A DNA stretch of 64,000 bases from CAZEPT01 sp964626965 (GTDB taxonomy: Bacteria; Patescibacteriota; Minisyncoccia; Phycocordibacterales; UBA9973). Below are positions 42,397 to 51,458 of the stretch, piece after piece; the stretch's first letter is position 1; every line of letters starts with the position of its first letter. The notes beneath the pieces are model-generated. The model was not told the DNA's origin, searched no databases, and saw only the letters and a program-made list of their open reading frames with translations. The position numbers and the translations under genes are program-made. The stretch lies in assembly GCA_964626965.1 (NCBI GenBank), contig CAZVHB010000006.1:5582-69581 (forward strand), given 5' to 3'.

Positions 42397-44205
42397 ATGT
42401 TTGGCTTTGGAAAAAAAACAACAGTAGAAAAAAGTAGCGACGTACGTATCTTACCAGTACTTCCTTCTCAAATATACAAAGCTGCGGCACTTGAATTTCA
42501 AGACATCATTGCACCATCAGCACTGAAGATACAACCAAAATCCATCGAACTCGGGGAACAGATTACTCGAACTTTTTTTGTTATTTCATACCCTAGATAC
42601 TTAAACGACAACTGGTTTTCACCAATCATCAACCTCGATAAGGTCTTTGACGTATCTATTTTTATTCATCCAATAGAAACAACAAAAATTCTCCGGAGTT
42701 TTCAAAAAAAAGTTGCAGAAGTTCAGAGTCAGATAGCCACTCGTGAAGCAAAAGGACTCGTTCGTGATCCTATGCTCGACACAGCGTATCGAGACCTTGA
42801 ACAACTTCGTGACTCTCTCCAGCAAGCACAGGAACGTATGTTTGATGTGGGTCTGTATATTACGATCTACGCTGATAACGAGATGGAACTTACCAAAACA
42901 GAAAATGAAATCAAGTCTATTCTCGAATCAAAACTCGTCTACGTAAAACCAGCACTCTTTCAACAAGAAGATGGATTCAAGAGTACTATTCCACTCGGGA
43001 CAGATAAACTCATGATCGGACAGAAGCTCAATTCAAACCCACTGTCTTCTATTTTTCCATTTATTTCTTTTGACCTTACCTCAGAGAATGGAATTCTCTA
43101 TGGAATCAACCGACACAATTCATCCCTCATTATTTTTGACCGATTTTCACTCGACAACTACAACTCAATTACATTCGCGACTTCTGGTGCCGGAAAATCT
43201 TTTGCAACCAAGCTTGAAATTCTCCGAACACTCATGTTTGATACAGAAGTTATCGTGATTGACCCAGAAAGAGAATACGAAGTTATGGCGGAAGCCGTCG
43301 GTGGGCGTTATTTTAATATTTCACTTTCATCAGATCACCACATTAATCCATTTGATTTGCCGATTCCACAACCTGATGAAAATCCAACAGACATCTTGCG
43401 CTCAAACATTATCAACCTCGTTGGACTCTTCCGAATTATGCTTGGAGGACTCACTCCAGGAGAAGACGCCCTCATCGATCGCGCAATTTCTGAAACATAC
43501 GCGATCAAAGATATCACCCCAGAATCAGATTTTCGAAATATCGAACCACCACTCCTCTCTGATCTCGAAATGGTCATGGCTGGAATGGAGGGAACTGAGT
43601 CACTCTTACAACGTCTTCAAAAATATACCAAAGGTTCTTGGTCAACATTTCTCAACCAGCCCTCAAACGTTGATATCAATAAAAAATTCGTTGTGTTTTC
43701 TGTTCGAGATATGGAAGACGAACTTAAACCAGTGGCTATGTACATCGTCACACACTTTATCTGGAACTCAGTTCGTAAAACACTCAAGAAGAGACTTCTC
43801 GTGGTGGATGAGGCTTGGTGGATGATGAAGTCAGATGATACTGCTAGTTTCTTGTACTCAATCGCAAAACGAGGACGAAAATACTTCCTTGGACTCGCAA
43901 CTATTACTCAGGACGTTGGAGACTTCATGAGAAGTCCATATGGAGTTCCGATTGTGACGAACTCATCACTTCAGCTCCTTTTGAAACAGTCACCATCAAC
44001 GATAGACCTTCTACAAAAGACATTCAACCTTACTGATGAAGAGAAGTTTATTTTACTTGAATCGAACAAAGGGGAGGGGATTTTCTTTGCTGGACTCAAA
44101 CACGTTGCCATAAAAATCATCGCATCCTACACAGAAGAGCAGATTATTACTTCTGACCCGTCTCAAATTCTCAACATGAGAAAATTAGATACACCAGAAG
44201 CATGA
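42397..44205 (+). CDS. virB4: VirB4/TraC-type T4SS ATPase
   Basis: VirB4 is the cytoplasmic ATPase that energises assembly of and transport through type IV secretion systems. The 602-aa protein has Walker A TSGAGKSFATK (near 262-270), Walker B LLVVDEAWWMM (near 466-476) and conserved downstream segments (KRGRKYFLGLATITQDVGD, NSSLQLLLKQSP). Its N-terminus is partly truncated relative to full VirB4, with a related segment at 41313. It has its own repeat-borne promoter. The stop is TGA. No VirD4 or relaxase is visible, so conjugation is not shown. Confidence 0.93.
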   Translation: MFGFGKKTTVEKSSDVRILPVLPSQIYKAAALEFQDIIAPSALKIQPKSIELGEQITRTFFVISYPRYLNDNWFSPIINLDKVFDVSIFIHPIETTKILRSFQKKVAEVQSQIATREAKGLVRDPMLDTAYRDLEQLRDSLQQAQERMFDVGLYITIYADNEMELTKTENEIKSILESKLVYVKPALFQQEDGFKSTIPLGTDKLMIGQKLNSNPLSSIFPFISFDLTSENGILYGINRHNSSLIIFDRFSLDNYNSITFATSGAGKSFATKLEILRTLMFDTEVIVIDPEREYEVMAEAVGGRYFNISLSSDHHINPFDLPIPQPDENPTDILRSNIINLVGLFRIMLGGLTPGEDALIDRAISETYAIKDITPESDFRNIEPPLLSDLEMVMAGMEGTESLLQRLQKYTKGSWSTFLNQPSNVDINKKFVVFSVRDMEDELKPVAMYIVTHFIWNSVRKTLKKRLLVVDEAWWMMKSDDTASFLYSIAKRGRKYFLGLATITQDVGDFMRSPYGVPIVTNSSLQLLLKQSPSTIDLLQKTFNLTDEEKFILLESNKGEGIFFAGLKHVAIKIIASYTEEQIITSDPSQILNMRKLDTPEA

Positions 44206-44240
44206 AACAATATCTAATTAAAAATTTCTAATTTCTAATG

Positions 44241-44283
44241 AATATAAGAATGGGCTGTACAAAGTACACCCCATTCTTATATT
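44241..44283 (+). terminator. Terminator-like hairpin after virB4
   Basis: AATATAAGAATGGG pairs with CCCATTCTTATATT, enclosing an inner TGTAC/GTACA stem. Outer AAATTTCTAATTTCTAAT-type sequences on both sides are also inversely related. Confidence 0.75.
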
Positions 44284-44354
44284 TAGGTGTTGTTTTTATT
44301 AGAAATTGGGTATTAGAAATTGGTAATTTGTACGTTCTACCGTATAATTAGTAT

Positions 44355-45350
44355 ATGTTCAAAAAAGTTCTCGTCTCTCTCATTGTACTTATATTCTGTT
44401 TTTCAATCAGTACTATTTCTCATGCTCAGACCACAATAGAACCAGACGACCTCTTCTTTACTATCAACCCAGAAGATCCTGAACCGGGGCAACTCGTACG
44501 AGTAGCGCTTAATAGTTATGTTTTTTCTGTGGATGAACTCTACATAGAGTGGCTTGAAAACAGTAAGATAAAACTCGCAGGTCTTGGTCAAAAAAACTTT
44601 CAGTTCAGCGCAGGAAATGTTGGTGAGACCAAACTTATTACCCTTACTGTTCGAGAAAAACCAGGAGGAGATGTTATCTTTCGAAAAAACATTGTATCAA
44701 AACCAGCAGGACTCGATATTCTCTGGCAAGCTGTTGATAGCTATACACCTCCTTTTTACAAAGGAAAAGCACTTCCAACAAATGAAGGTATTGTAAAAAT
44801 AATTGCACTACCTGATTTTCAAGTAGGGACAAAAACGGTTACACCAAAAAATGTCATCTATAATTGGAAAAGAAATTTTCAACCAGTGACTCAGGCCTCA
44901 GGATACGGACGAAGTAGTATTTCTATAAAACAGAGTTTCTTACTTGATAAAGAAACTATCGGGGTTACAGCAAATGAGCCAACAGAAGGTGCCACCGCGA
45001 AAGGAACACTCATTGTAAAACCTTATAATCCAAAAATCATTTTTTATAAAAAGGATCCGCTTCTGGGTGTTGATTTTAATAATGGTATAGACACATCAAC
45101 ACAACTCTCAAAAAACGACACAACCGTCTTGGCTATTCCATATTTTGTCAGCCCAAGAAATGTCCTCGATCCGGATTTGGAATATATCTGGAAACTCAAC
45201 AATAAAGAAATTACAACACCTCGAGTAAAAAATCAGCTCGTCCTTCGTGGTTCAAGCGAACCAGGTATTGCATCACTTGAGCTCACAGTAGAAAGTGCAA
45301 AGAAGCTTTTTTTAACTGTCAAAAAGACTATTACACTAAACCTTCAGTAA
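44355..45350 (+). CDS. Secreted Ig-like-fold protein of the T4SS-like cluster, 331 aa
   Basis: A signal peptide (VLIFCFSISTISHAQ) is followed by beta-rich sequence with a PEPGQLVRVALNSYV opening strand and the segment YTPPFYKGKALPTNEG, which from memory recurs in CPR secretion clusters. No enzyme motif is visible. It would lie outside the membrane, perhaps as a structural or adhesive part. TATAAT is exactly 6 nt before the ATG. One base separates its stop from the first pilin-hydrolase gene (TAATATG), so the two are coupled. Confidence 0.75.
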   Translation: MFKKVLVSLIVLIFCFSISTISHAQTTIEPDDLFFTINPEDPEPGQLVRVALNSYVFSVDELYIEWLENSKIKLAGLGQKNFQFSAGNVGETKLITLTVREKPGGDVIFRKNIVSKPAGLDILWQAVDSYTPPFYKGKALPTNEGIVKIIALPDFQVGTKTVTPKNVIYNWKRNFQPVTQASGYGRSSISIKQSFLLDKETIGVTANEPTEGATAKGTLIVKPYNPKIIFYKKDPLLGVDFNNGIDTSTQLSKNDTTVLAIPYFVSPRNVLDPDLEYIWKLNNKEITTPRVKNQLVLRGSSEPGIASLELTVESAKKLFLTVKKTITLNLQ

Positions 45351-45351
45351 T

Positions 45352-46638
45352 ATGAAAAAAAGCACAGCACTTCTTGGGAAAATTTTCATAGTACTTATAT
45401 GTGTTGGGGTTATCTATTCTCATGTACACATATCTTCAGCTTTAGGTGACCCAGCCACCACCGTCGCCCCAGACAAAAACCTCACAGCAACAGAGCAAAC
45501 ATGTGCAGATGGAAGTGTGACTACTATGGGAACGTATTGTGCGTTAGCACCACTTCCGGGATTTAGTAAGGTAATTGATGAAGGAGTGTCAGACAAGACA
45601 CTAGGATCATTTACACTTGCCTCATACATACGAACACTGGTACGAGTAGCCATTGGAGTCATTGGAGTACTTGCAGTTGTGATGATTGTTGTCTCTGGTG
45701 TGCAATATATGGGAAGTGGCATGGTCACAGAGAAAGAAGCAGCGAAGCAACAACTCACTGGTGCTGTATTTGGACTCATCTTGGCAATTTCTTCTGTGTT
45801 GATACTTCGGACGATTAATCCGAATTTGACGAACATAGAGCTCAGTATCGTGACTGATGGAAAATGGTGTGCAGAGAATGCAACAGCGATTACTAGTATT
45901 AGAGCAAAAGTACAAGCAGGGACTAAACTCTCTGAAAGTGAACAATCAATCTTAAACAAAGCGAATAGTTCTTGTGCTGTTTCTGAAGCGAATGGGGTAG
46001 AGATACCGGATGCGTTACTCACTGAGTATGCCAAAAGTACTGGTAGTGGTACGAATATTGATATTGGAAATGCAACAGGAGCAAGTGTTGAATTAGGTGA
46101 ACAAACAATAAAAAACAGGTGCGGGGATTTAACTTCAGTAAACAATATGGATGCCGAATTCAAATCAGCAGCTTCCCAAGCAGGGATTAGTTGTAATCTA
46201 TTAAAAGCTACCTATGTTCTTGAATCATCCTGTGGTAAAAACCTCAGTAGTAAAGGAAACAGTGCAGTTGGAGTCCTTCAGCAAGAAATGTCCTCAGTAA
46301 ATCAAGTCAATCAAGTATTCAAAAAGAACTATACCTCTGCCGACAGAAGTAATAAACAGAAAGCTGCCGAAATTGGAGCGTACTATCATAAATTTATTCA
46401 ATCAGCTGGGTGTGACACTAAAAGCAAGACAAATGTCTGTGATGCGTCTCAAGCTAAATACGAATTTGCTGCATATAACGGAGGTCCTGGGGCAAACCGA
46501 CAATCAAAAGATTGTAGTAGCCCACAAACTGCTTGGGAATGTACTGTAAATCAGGGAACATACAGTATCACTCAAAAATACGCCATTGGTGGAACATCCA
46601 TCTTAATGTATTTCAGTAAAAATAATTCCGGTTGTTAA
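45352..46638 (+). CDS. Pilin-like (VirB2/TrbC-type) domain fused to a lytic transglycosylase
   Basis: A signal peptide leads into a module with two membrane segments (TLVRVAIGVIGVLAVVMIVV and AVFGLILAISSVLILRTI), as in T4SS pilins. After a linker comes a lysozyme-like SLT domain (LLKATYVLESSCGKNLSSKG with catalytic-type glutamate, and YEFAAYNGGPGANRQ). It thus joins VirB2-like and VirB1-like functions in one 428-aa chain. The pilin part is encoded by 374 bp identical to the next gene. It probably cuts glycan strands, in its own or another cell's wall. Confidence 0.85.
   Translation: MKKSTALLGKIFIVLICVGVIYSHVHISSALGDPATTVAPDKNLTATEQTCADGSVTTMGTYCALAPLPGFSKVIDEGVSDKTLGSFTLASYIRTLVRVAIGVIGVLAVVMIVVSGVQYMGSGMVTEKEAAKQQLTGAVFGLILAISSVLILRTINPNLTNIELSIVTDGKWCAENATAITSIRAKVQAGTKLSESEQSILNKANSSCAVSEANGVEIPDALLTEYAKSTGSGTNIDIGNATGASVELGEQTIKNRCGDLTSVNNMDAEFKSAASQAGISCNLLKATYVLESSCGKNLSSKGNSAVGVLQQEMSSVNQVNQVFKKNYTSADRSNKQKAAEIGAYYHKFIQSAGCDTKSKTNVCDASQAKYEFAAYNGGPGANRQSKDCSSPQTAWECTVNQGTYSITQKYAIGGTSILMYFSKNNSGC
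45460..45833. repeat. Exact 374-bp direct repeat, copy 1
   Basis: From ACCGTCGCCCCAG to TTTGACGAA the sequence is identical, base for base as far as I can read, to 46822-47195, at an offset of 1362 bp. It encodes the pilin-like module in both genes in the same frame. Confidence 0.93.
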
Positions 46639-46668
46639 TATTTCCCTGAAACTTGGTATACTGAGTAC

Positions 46669-47793
46669 ATGAGATATCCTCGACTATCAAAAATCCTCTT
46701 TTTCTTTATTATTTTTTTATTTATTTTTACTTCTTTTCATATTCAACCAGCTCAAGCTGAGAATATTCCTTGTCTTGATGCAAGTGGAAAAGTAATTCCT
46801 TGTAAAGACACAGAAACCCAGACCGTCGCCCCAGACAAAAACCTCACAGCAACAGAGCAAACATGTGCAGATGGAAGTGTGACTACTATGGGAACGTATT
46901 GTGCGTTAGCACCACTTCCGGGATTTAGTAAGGTAATTGATGAAGGAGTGTCAGACAAGACACTAGGATCATTTACACTTGCCTCATACATACGAACACT
47001 GGTACGAGTAGCCATTGGAGTCATTGGAGTACTTGCAGTTGTGATGATTGTTGTCTCTGGTGTGCAATATATGGGAAGTGGCATGGTCACAGAGAAAGAA
47101 GCAGCGAAGCAACAACTCACTGGTGCTGTATTTGGACTCATCTTGGCAATTTCTTCTGTGTTGATACTTCGGACGATTAATCCGAATTTGACGAATCTCA
47201 CCATTGGTGACAAGACGTTTCAAGATGGAGTGAGTGCTGTGGCGAATGGGGTGGAGATACCGGAAGAATTAGAGACAGAATATGAACGGGAAGATTTACC
47301 GGACAACACAGTATCACCAGATGGAAAATCAAAAGCATGTAAAGGAGGTATCATAAAAATAGATACAGCTACTCAGAAAAATATTGGGGTATGTGCAGAT
47401 ATCTCTGAAAAGTATAAAAACATGATCGCGGCGGCAAAAAAAGATGGGGTAACCTTAACAGCCAGCGGAGCAAGAACCATGGAGCAACAAATCGCACTTA
47501 GAAAACAAAACTGTGGCGGTAATTCTCAGTATAATGTCTATGAAAAACCGAGTAGCCAATGTAAACCAGCGACAGCTCGACCAGGAAAATCTATGCACCA
47601 ACAAGGTCTCGCTTTTGATATTGGAGTAAACGGAACAACGATTTGCTTCACCAAAAATACTTCTGTTGCAAATACAAACAAATGTCGAACAAATAAAAAT
47701 CCTGGATTTTTATGGCTTGAAGCAAATGCAAACAAATATGGTTTTTACAATCTCGCAACTGAAGCATGGCATTGGTCAACCAATGGTAAATAA
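46669..47793 (+). CDS. Pilin-like (VirB2/TrbC-type) domain fused to a VanY D,D-carboxypeptidase
   Basis: A distinct signal peptide (FIIFLFIFTSFHIQPAQAEN) precedes the same 124-residue pilin-like module as the previous gene. A short shared linker (ANGVEIP) then leads to an M15B peptidase domain: SGARTMEQQIALR, SMHQQGLAFD (metal-binding SxHxxGxAxD) and EAWHWSTNGK at the very end. It would trim D-Ala from stem peptides. TATACT lies exactly 6 nt before the ATG, so it has its own promoter. Together the two fusions pair one anchor with two wall-cutting activities. Confidence 0.87.
   Translation: MRYPRLSKILFFFIIFLFIFTSFHIQPAQAENIPCLDASGKVIPCKDTETQTVAPDKNLTATEQTCADGSVTTMGTYCALAPLPGFSKVIDEGVSDKTLGSFTLASYIRTLVRVAIGVIGVLAVVMIVVSGVQYMGSGMVTEKEAAKQQLTGAVFGLILAISSVLILRTINPNLTNLTIGDKTFQDGVSAVANGVEIPEELETEYEREDLPDNTVSPDGKSKACKGGIIKIDTATQKNIGVCADISEKYKNMIAAAKKDGVTLTASGARTMEQQIALRKQNCGGNSQYNVYEKPSSQCKPATARPGKSMHQQGLAFDIGVNGTTICFTKNTSVANTNKCRTNKNPGFLWLEANANKYGFYNLATEAWHWSTNGK
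46822..47195. repeat. Exact 374-bp direct repeat, copy 2
   Basis: Identical to 45460-45833. After the repeat the two genes diverge at once, but a further similar patch (GCGAATGGGGT then GAGATACCGG) appears about 45 bp on in copy 2 and about 160 bp on in copy 1. Confidence 0.93.
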
Positions 47794-47807
47794 TATACAC
47801 TATAGAT

Positions 47808-49430
47808 ATGAATCTTAAAAAAATTCTTATTATTTTTGGAATAATTGTACTGCTCCTTTTGGGTGGTGCACTCATTATTTCGTATTTAGGATATTCAAAA
47901 GTAAAAAAAGTGGACGACACTATGACGTACAAAAATTATTTTCCTTTTGGGCCAGGAGGCTTGTTCAAGCCTAGTATAGGACCGGGGGAAATACCTACTA
48001 CGCAGAACCCAGGTACAACAATCAAAGATGCTGAACCAAACAGTAGACTTATTCGTGTATCTGATGAACCAGTTGCAGGGTATACATTTATTCAAAAAGA
48101 ATTTTTCCCAGATAGTACAGTGACTGAACAAGCGTTACCAAAAACAGTAACCGTCACACCTCGTGGGACATTTACAACTGAACTCAAATACGGTTCAAAA
48201 GGAGAGGAAGTAAAACGACTTCAACAAACACTCAACGACTGTCCAGAACTTGGTCTCTCGCTCACTGGACCTGGTTCAAAAGGGAAAGAAACAGAAGTAT
48301 TTGTGGAGCGAACACTCTCTGCGGTTAAGAAATTCCAATTGAAATTCAAAGACGAGATACTCCTTCCTCAAAAAAAAGTAGAACCAAGTGGTATTGTTGA
48401 TGAACTCACCAGAAAAAAACTTTCGAGTCCTTTCGATTGTAAAACAGTACCAGCAAACAGTCCGACGGTAAAACCAGGTGGGGTCCTCAAAACCGTTATT
48501 AGGTATATTGAAAAGGGAACAGGAAATATTTATGATTATCTCCCAGAAAAAAAAGAAACAGGGAGACTTACTAATCAAACCATTCCTCGTATCCAAGAAT
48601 CATTCTTTGGTGATAATGGAAATAAGGTTTTTATTCGCTACCTCAAAGACGACAATCAAACAATTGAAACATATTTCGGTATCGTACCAAAACAAATACT
48701 TGCTGGAGATGGAGACCAGGGGGATCTCACAGGTAAATTTTTACAGAAAAACATACAAGATATTACCCTTAACCCAAAACGTGACACAGCATTTTTTCAA
48801 ACAAGCGTAAACACGGCAGGATTTGGTGCAACATTCAAACTCGCTGATGAAAATCAAAATCAGTTTTTTACTTCACTTTTCTCTGAATGGCTTCCACAGT
48901 GGATAAATGAAAAAACAATCACCATGACGACAAAAGCAAGTGGATTTGTCCCTGGATTTATGTTCAATCTTGATACAAAAACAGGGGAGATGAAAAAAGT
49001 ACTTGGTGGTATCTACGGACTCACTACAAACACAAATGCTGACGAGACAAAAATCCTCTTTAGTAAATCAACAGAAAGAAGTCTTGTTTTTGGTATGCAT
49101 GATGTTAAAGATGAGAAGAACTACAGTCTCAACGTAGACACCCTTCCAGAAAAATGTACATGGAGTGCGACTGGGGGGACAATATATTGTGGTGTTCCTC
49201 GCATCCTCCCGGGTGGTGTCTACCCAGATGAGTGGTACCAAGGTATCATCCATACGAGTGATCAGATTATTCGAATAGATCCAACGCAACTCTACGACAA
49301 TGAAGTGCTTGTTGATCCAGAAGATGAAAAAGTTACTATTGATGTTACAAACATACAAGTAGATACCGAAGAACGCTACACTGCGTTTATCGATAAAACA
49401 ACAAATCTACTATATATGGTAAACAACTAG
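47808..49430 (+). CDS. Membrane-anchored protein with a peptidoglycan-binding-like domain, 540 aa
   Basis: One N-terminal membrane anchor (ILIIFGIIVLLLLGGALIIS) is followed by a proline-rich stretch and a PG_binding_1-like domain (LKYGSKGEEVKRLQQTLND, then SGIVDELTRKKL; about 123-205). A beta-rich region of about 320 residues follows that could be a propeller but is not recognised. It would be anchored and facing outwards. TACACT lies 6 nt before the ATG and the gap to the VanY fusion is 14 nt. It may hold the apparatus to the wall. Confidence 0.78.
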   Translation: MNLKKILIIFGIIVLLLLGGALIISYLGYSKVKKVDDTMTYKNYFPFGPGGLFKPSIGPGEIPTTQNPGTTIKDAEPNSRLIRVSDEPVAGYTFIQKEFFPDSTVTEQALPKTVTVTPRGTFTTELKYGSKGEEVKRLQQTLNDCPELGLSLTGPGSKGKETEVFVERTLSAVKKFQLKFKDEILLPQKKVEPSGIVDELTRKKLSSPFDCKTVPANSPTVKPGGVLKTVIRYIEKGTGNIYDYLPEKKETGRLTNQTIPRIQESFFGDNGNKVFIRYLKDDNQTIETYFGIVPKQILAGDGDQGDLTGKFLQKNIQDITLNPKRDTAFFQTSVNTAGFGATFKLADENQNQFFTSLFSEWLPQWINEKTITMTTKASGFVPGFMFNLDTKTGEMKKVLGGIYGLTTNTNADETKILFSKSTERSLVFGMHDVKDEKNYSLNVDTLPEKCTWSATGGTIYCGVPRILPGGVYPDEWYQGIIHTSDQIIRIDPTQLYDNEVLVDPEDEKVTIDVTNIQVDTEERYTAFIDKTTNLLYMVNN

Positions 49431-49523
49431 CGCTAAAATACACATTCATTATGGATGTGTATTTTTTTACAATAGTAGGTGGTATACTAAAGATATTACA
49501 CAGTAGCTTTTAAAGATATACAT

Positions 49524-50900
49524 ATGAAAAAATTCACCATAGCCATAGTATTATTCGTAAGCATTTTTATAGTTGGAATACAAAAAACACAAGCACTTGC
49601 AGTACAAGATGAAGTACTCTATGGAGAAAATCAAATAATCAAAGCACCAATTCTTAAAAAAACATTGAAGTTTGAAGAGACGGGTGAAGAAGTAGCTAAG
49701 CTTCAGAATATGCTTATTGAAACAGGATACTTGATACTTCCAGCCGGTCCGACTGGATACTATGGACCAAAAACAGTTGCAGCGGTAAAGTTGTTTCAGT
49801 TAGAAAATAACATACAAAGTACAGGGATCGTCGGACCTCAAACATTAACGACAATCAATGCATTTACCACTACTCCACCAAGCACTACAACAAGCGGGGC
49901 CGGGACAAGCACAGTGGCAACAACTCCCCCAAACACAACTCCTACCGCAACAGGAGGTACCTATGTATTTACAGAAAAACTTGGAATTGGGTCAAAAGGA
50001 CCAGAGGTGACCAAGTTACAAAAATTTCTCGCTGAGAAAAAACTTTTTGAAGGTCCACCAACAGGATATTTTGGATTTCAAACAAAAGAAGCTTTATTTA
50101 AATATCAAAGAATCAACAAAGTAGGGGAGTTTGGTTCAATTGGCACCAAAACACTCAGTATGCTCAATACAGGGAAAATTGAAGAAGTATTAGATATCTC
50201 TCAAAGAGGAACTCCAGTAGCATCAACATCGGCAACTCAATCAGGAACTGCTGTGGCGGGAACTGGATCAGTCACAGTTACCATTACTCCAGAGAGTGCT
50301 CTCACGAAAGGTGCAAAATGGCAGATTAGTGGTAAAACAGAAACATACACAAGTGGGACAACACTATCTGGACTTACTCCTGGTGCACATACGATTACTT
50401 TTACTCCTATCATGAGTCACATAAAACCTAAAGATATAAGTATCACGGTTACAGCAGATACAAACACAGCTGTGTCGGGTGTCTATGTTCCTGCGTATGA
50501 TATCTTGGAACAGACAGCATTTATTAAACAGTGGACAGACGACATCAGGTATAAACTCTGCCTCAACCCACTCGTTTATCCGACACCAACGCTCAACACT
50601 TCAGAAAAAACCCTTCAAGTAACAATGCCTTGGAAAAATAATTTTCCATTTACTACATTCTTTAAGAGCTCGTTCACTCAGAGTGTTACCATACCGACTG
50701 GTCAACTGTGTGGAACAAGTATGCCATTTACGTTCCAATATTCATTTAATTACAAATTCTCCACATTCCCACCTTTTGGTATGGGGGCAGTAACATATCC
50801 ATCAAGCTATGTGGAACCAGACTTTACCCCTGGAACAGTCATGCCACTTCTGTCCAACCTAACCATTGACCCAGCATTTACTGGTAGTCCGGGTATATAA
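49524..50900 (+). CDS. Secreted protein with two peptidoglycan-binding domains and a PEGA-like domain
   Basis: A signal peptide (IVLFVSIFIVGIQKTQALA) is followed by two PG_binding_1-type domains (EETGEEVAKLQNMLIETGYL with GPKTVAAVKLFQ, and GSKGPEVTKLQKFLAEKKLF with GFQTKEALFKYQ). Ser/Thr-rich linkers separate them. A PEGA-like beta domain (VTITPESALTKGAKWQISG, GLTPGAHTITFTP) and an unrecognised C-terminal 130 residues follow. It is likely an envelope or surface protein bound to peptidoglycan. It closes the cluster and has a strong terminator. Confidence 0.82.
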   Translation: MKKFTIAIVLFVSIFIVGIQKTQALAVQDEVLYGENQIIKAPILKKTLKFEETGEEVAKLQNMLIETGYLILPAGPTGYYGPKTVAAVKLFQLENNIQSTGIVGPQTLTTINAFTTTPPSTTTSGAGTSTVATTPPNTTPTATGGTYVFTEKLGIGSKGPEVTKLQKFLAEKKLFEGPPTGYFGFQTKEALFKYQRINKVGEFGSIGTKTLSMLNTGKIEEVLDISQRGTPVASTSATQSGTAVAGTGSVTVTITPESALTKGAKWQISGKTETYTSGTTLSGLTPGAHTITFTPIMSHIKPKDISITVTADTNTAVSGVYVPAYDILEQTAFIKQWTDDIRYKLCLNPLVYPTPTLNTSEKTLQVTMPWKNNFPFTTFFKSSFTQSVTIPTGQLCGTSMPFTFQYSFNYKFSTFPPFGMGAVTYPSSYVEPDFTPGTVMPLLSNLTIDPAFTGSPGI

Positions 50901-50910
50901 AAACACTCCA

Positions 50911-50946
50911 AAAAGAGCACCGAGTTTAAAAACTCGGTGCTCTTTT
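50911..50946. terminator. Bidirectional terminator ending the T4SS-like cluster
   Basis: A perfect 17-bp stem (50911-50927 with 50930-50946) with a tiny loop and flanking A/T runs; it also ends the jag operon from the other side. Confidence 0.9.
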
Positions 50947-50965
50947 TTATAAGTGTTTACGATAA

Positions 50966-51454
50966 CTAGATATTTCCTAAATCTAAATTGTCTTTTGGAA
51001 TGTATTTAATAACAATATGTCTATTTCTTCCAACACCGTCTGAGTCGGTAGAGATATCAGTGTAGTTTTGGAGATACTCATGAACGATACGTCTCTCAAA
51101 GGGATTCATTGGATCAAGATCAATTGATGATTTGAAAAATCGCGCACGCTCCGCAAGCATGTGTGCAGTTGTTTTGAGTTGTTCCACTTTCTTCTTTTGA
51201 AAATCATTGATATCAAGCGTCACAGCTTTTGCGGTTTCTTCATTAAATGATTTTTCAATGATTCTTTTAAGGAGATATGTAAGCGCGTGGAGTGTTTCAC
51301 CATCATGACCAATAAGCATATGACCATTTTTTACATGAAGAGAAAACCACAAAGGATTTGTAGGGTCCTGTTTAATTGAAAGTTCTTCTTCTGGGACAAA
51401 AGAAGTTGAAGTTAAAAATTCATGTACTATTTTTTCGACAGTTGTGTTTTCCAT
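50966..51454 (-). CDS. jag: KH/R3H RNA-binding protein Jag (KhpB)
   Basis: Jag (KhpB) is an RNA-binding protein usually encoded next to yidC. The 162-aa protein has a KH domain with the GHDGETLHAL loop and a C-terminal R3H domain (MNPFERRIVHEYLQ). The N-terminal Jag-N domain of longer homologues is missing. It begins 4 nt after the yidC stop, so the two are co-transcribed. The gene order matches the classical origin region of many bacteria. Confidence 0.92.
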   Translation of the reverse strand: MENTTVEKIVHEFLTSTSFVPEEELSIKQDPTNPLWFSLHVKNGHMLIGHDGETLHALTYLLKRIIEKSFNEETAKAVTLDINDFQKKKVEQLKTTAHMLAERARFFKSSIDLDPMNPFERRIVHEYLQNYTDISTDSDGVGRNRHIVIKYIPKDNLDLGNI

Positions 51455-51458
51455 ATGT

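Noticed and set aside
42397..44205. Genetic code 25 (TGA as glycine)
   Set aside because: TGA ends virB4 and the gene at 61393-61926 cleanly, and no conserved protein here needs TGA to be read through.
45420..46163. 247-codon minus-strand frame antisense to the pilin-transglycosylase gene, repeated at 46752-47213
   Set aside because: Its apparent conservation comes from the 374-bp duplicate of the forward gene; composition is not protein-like.
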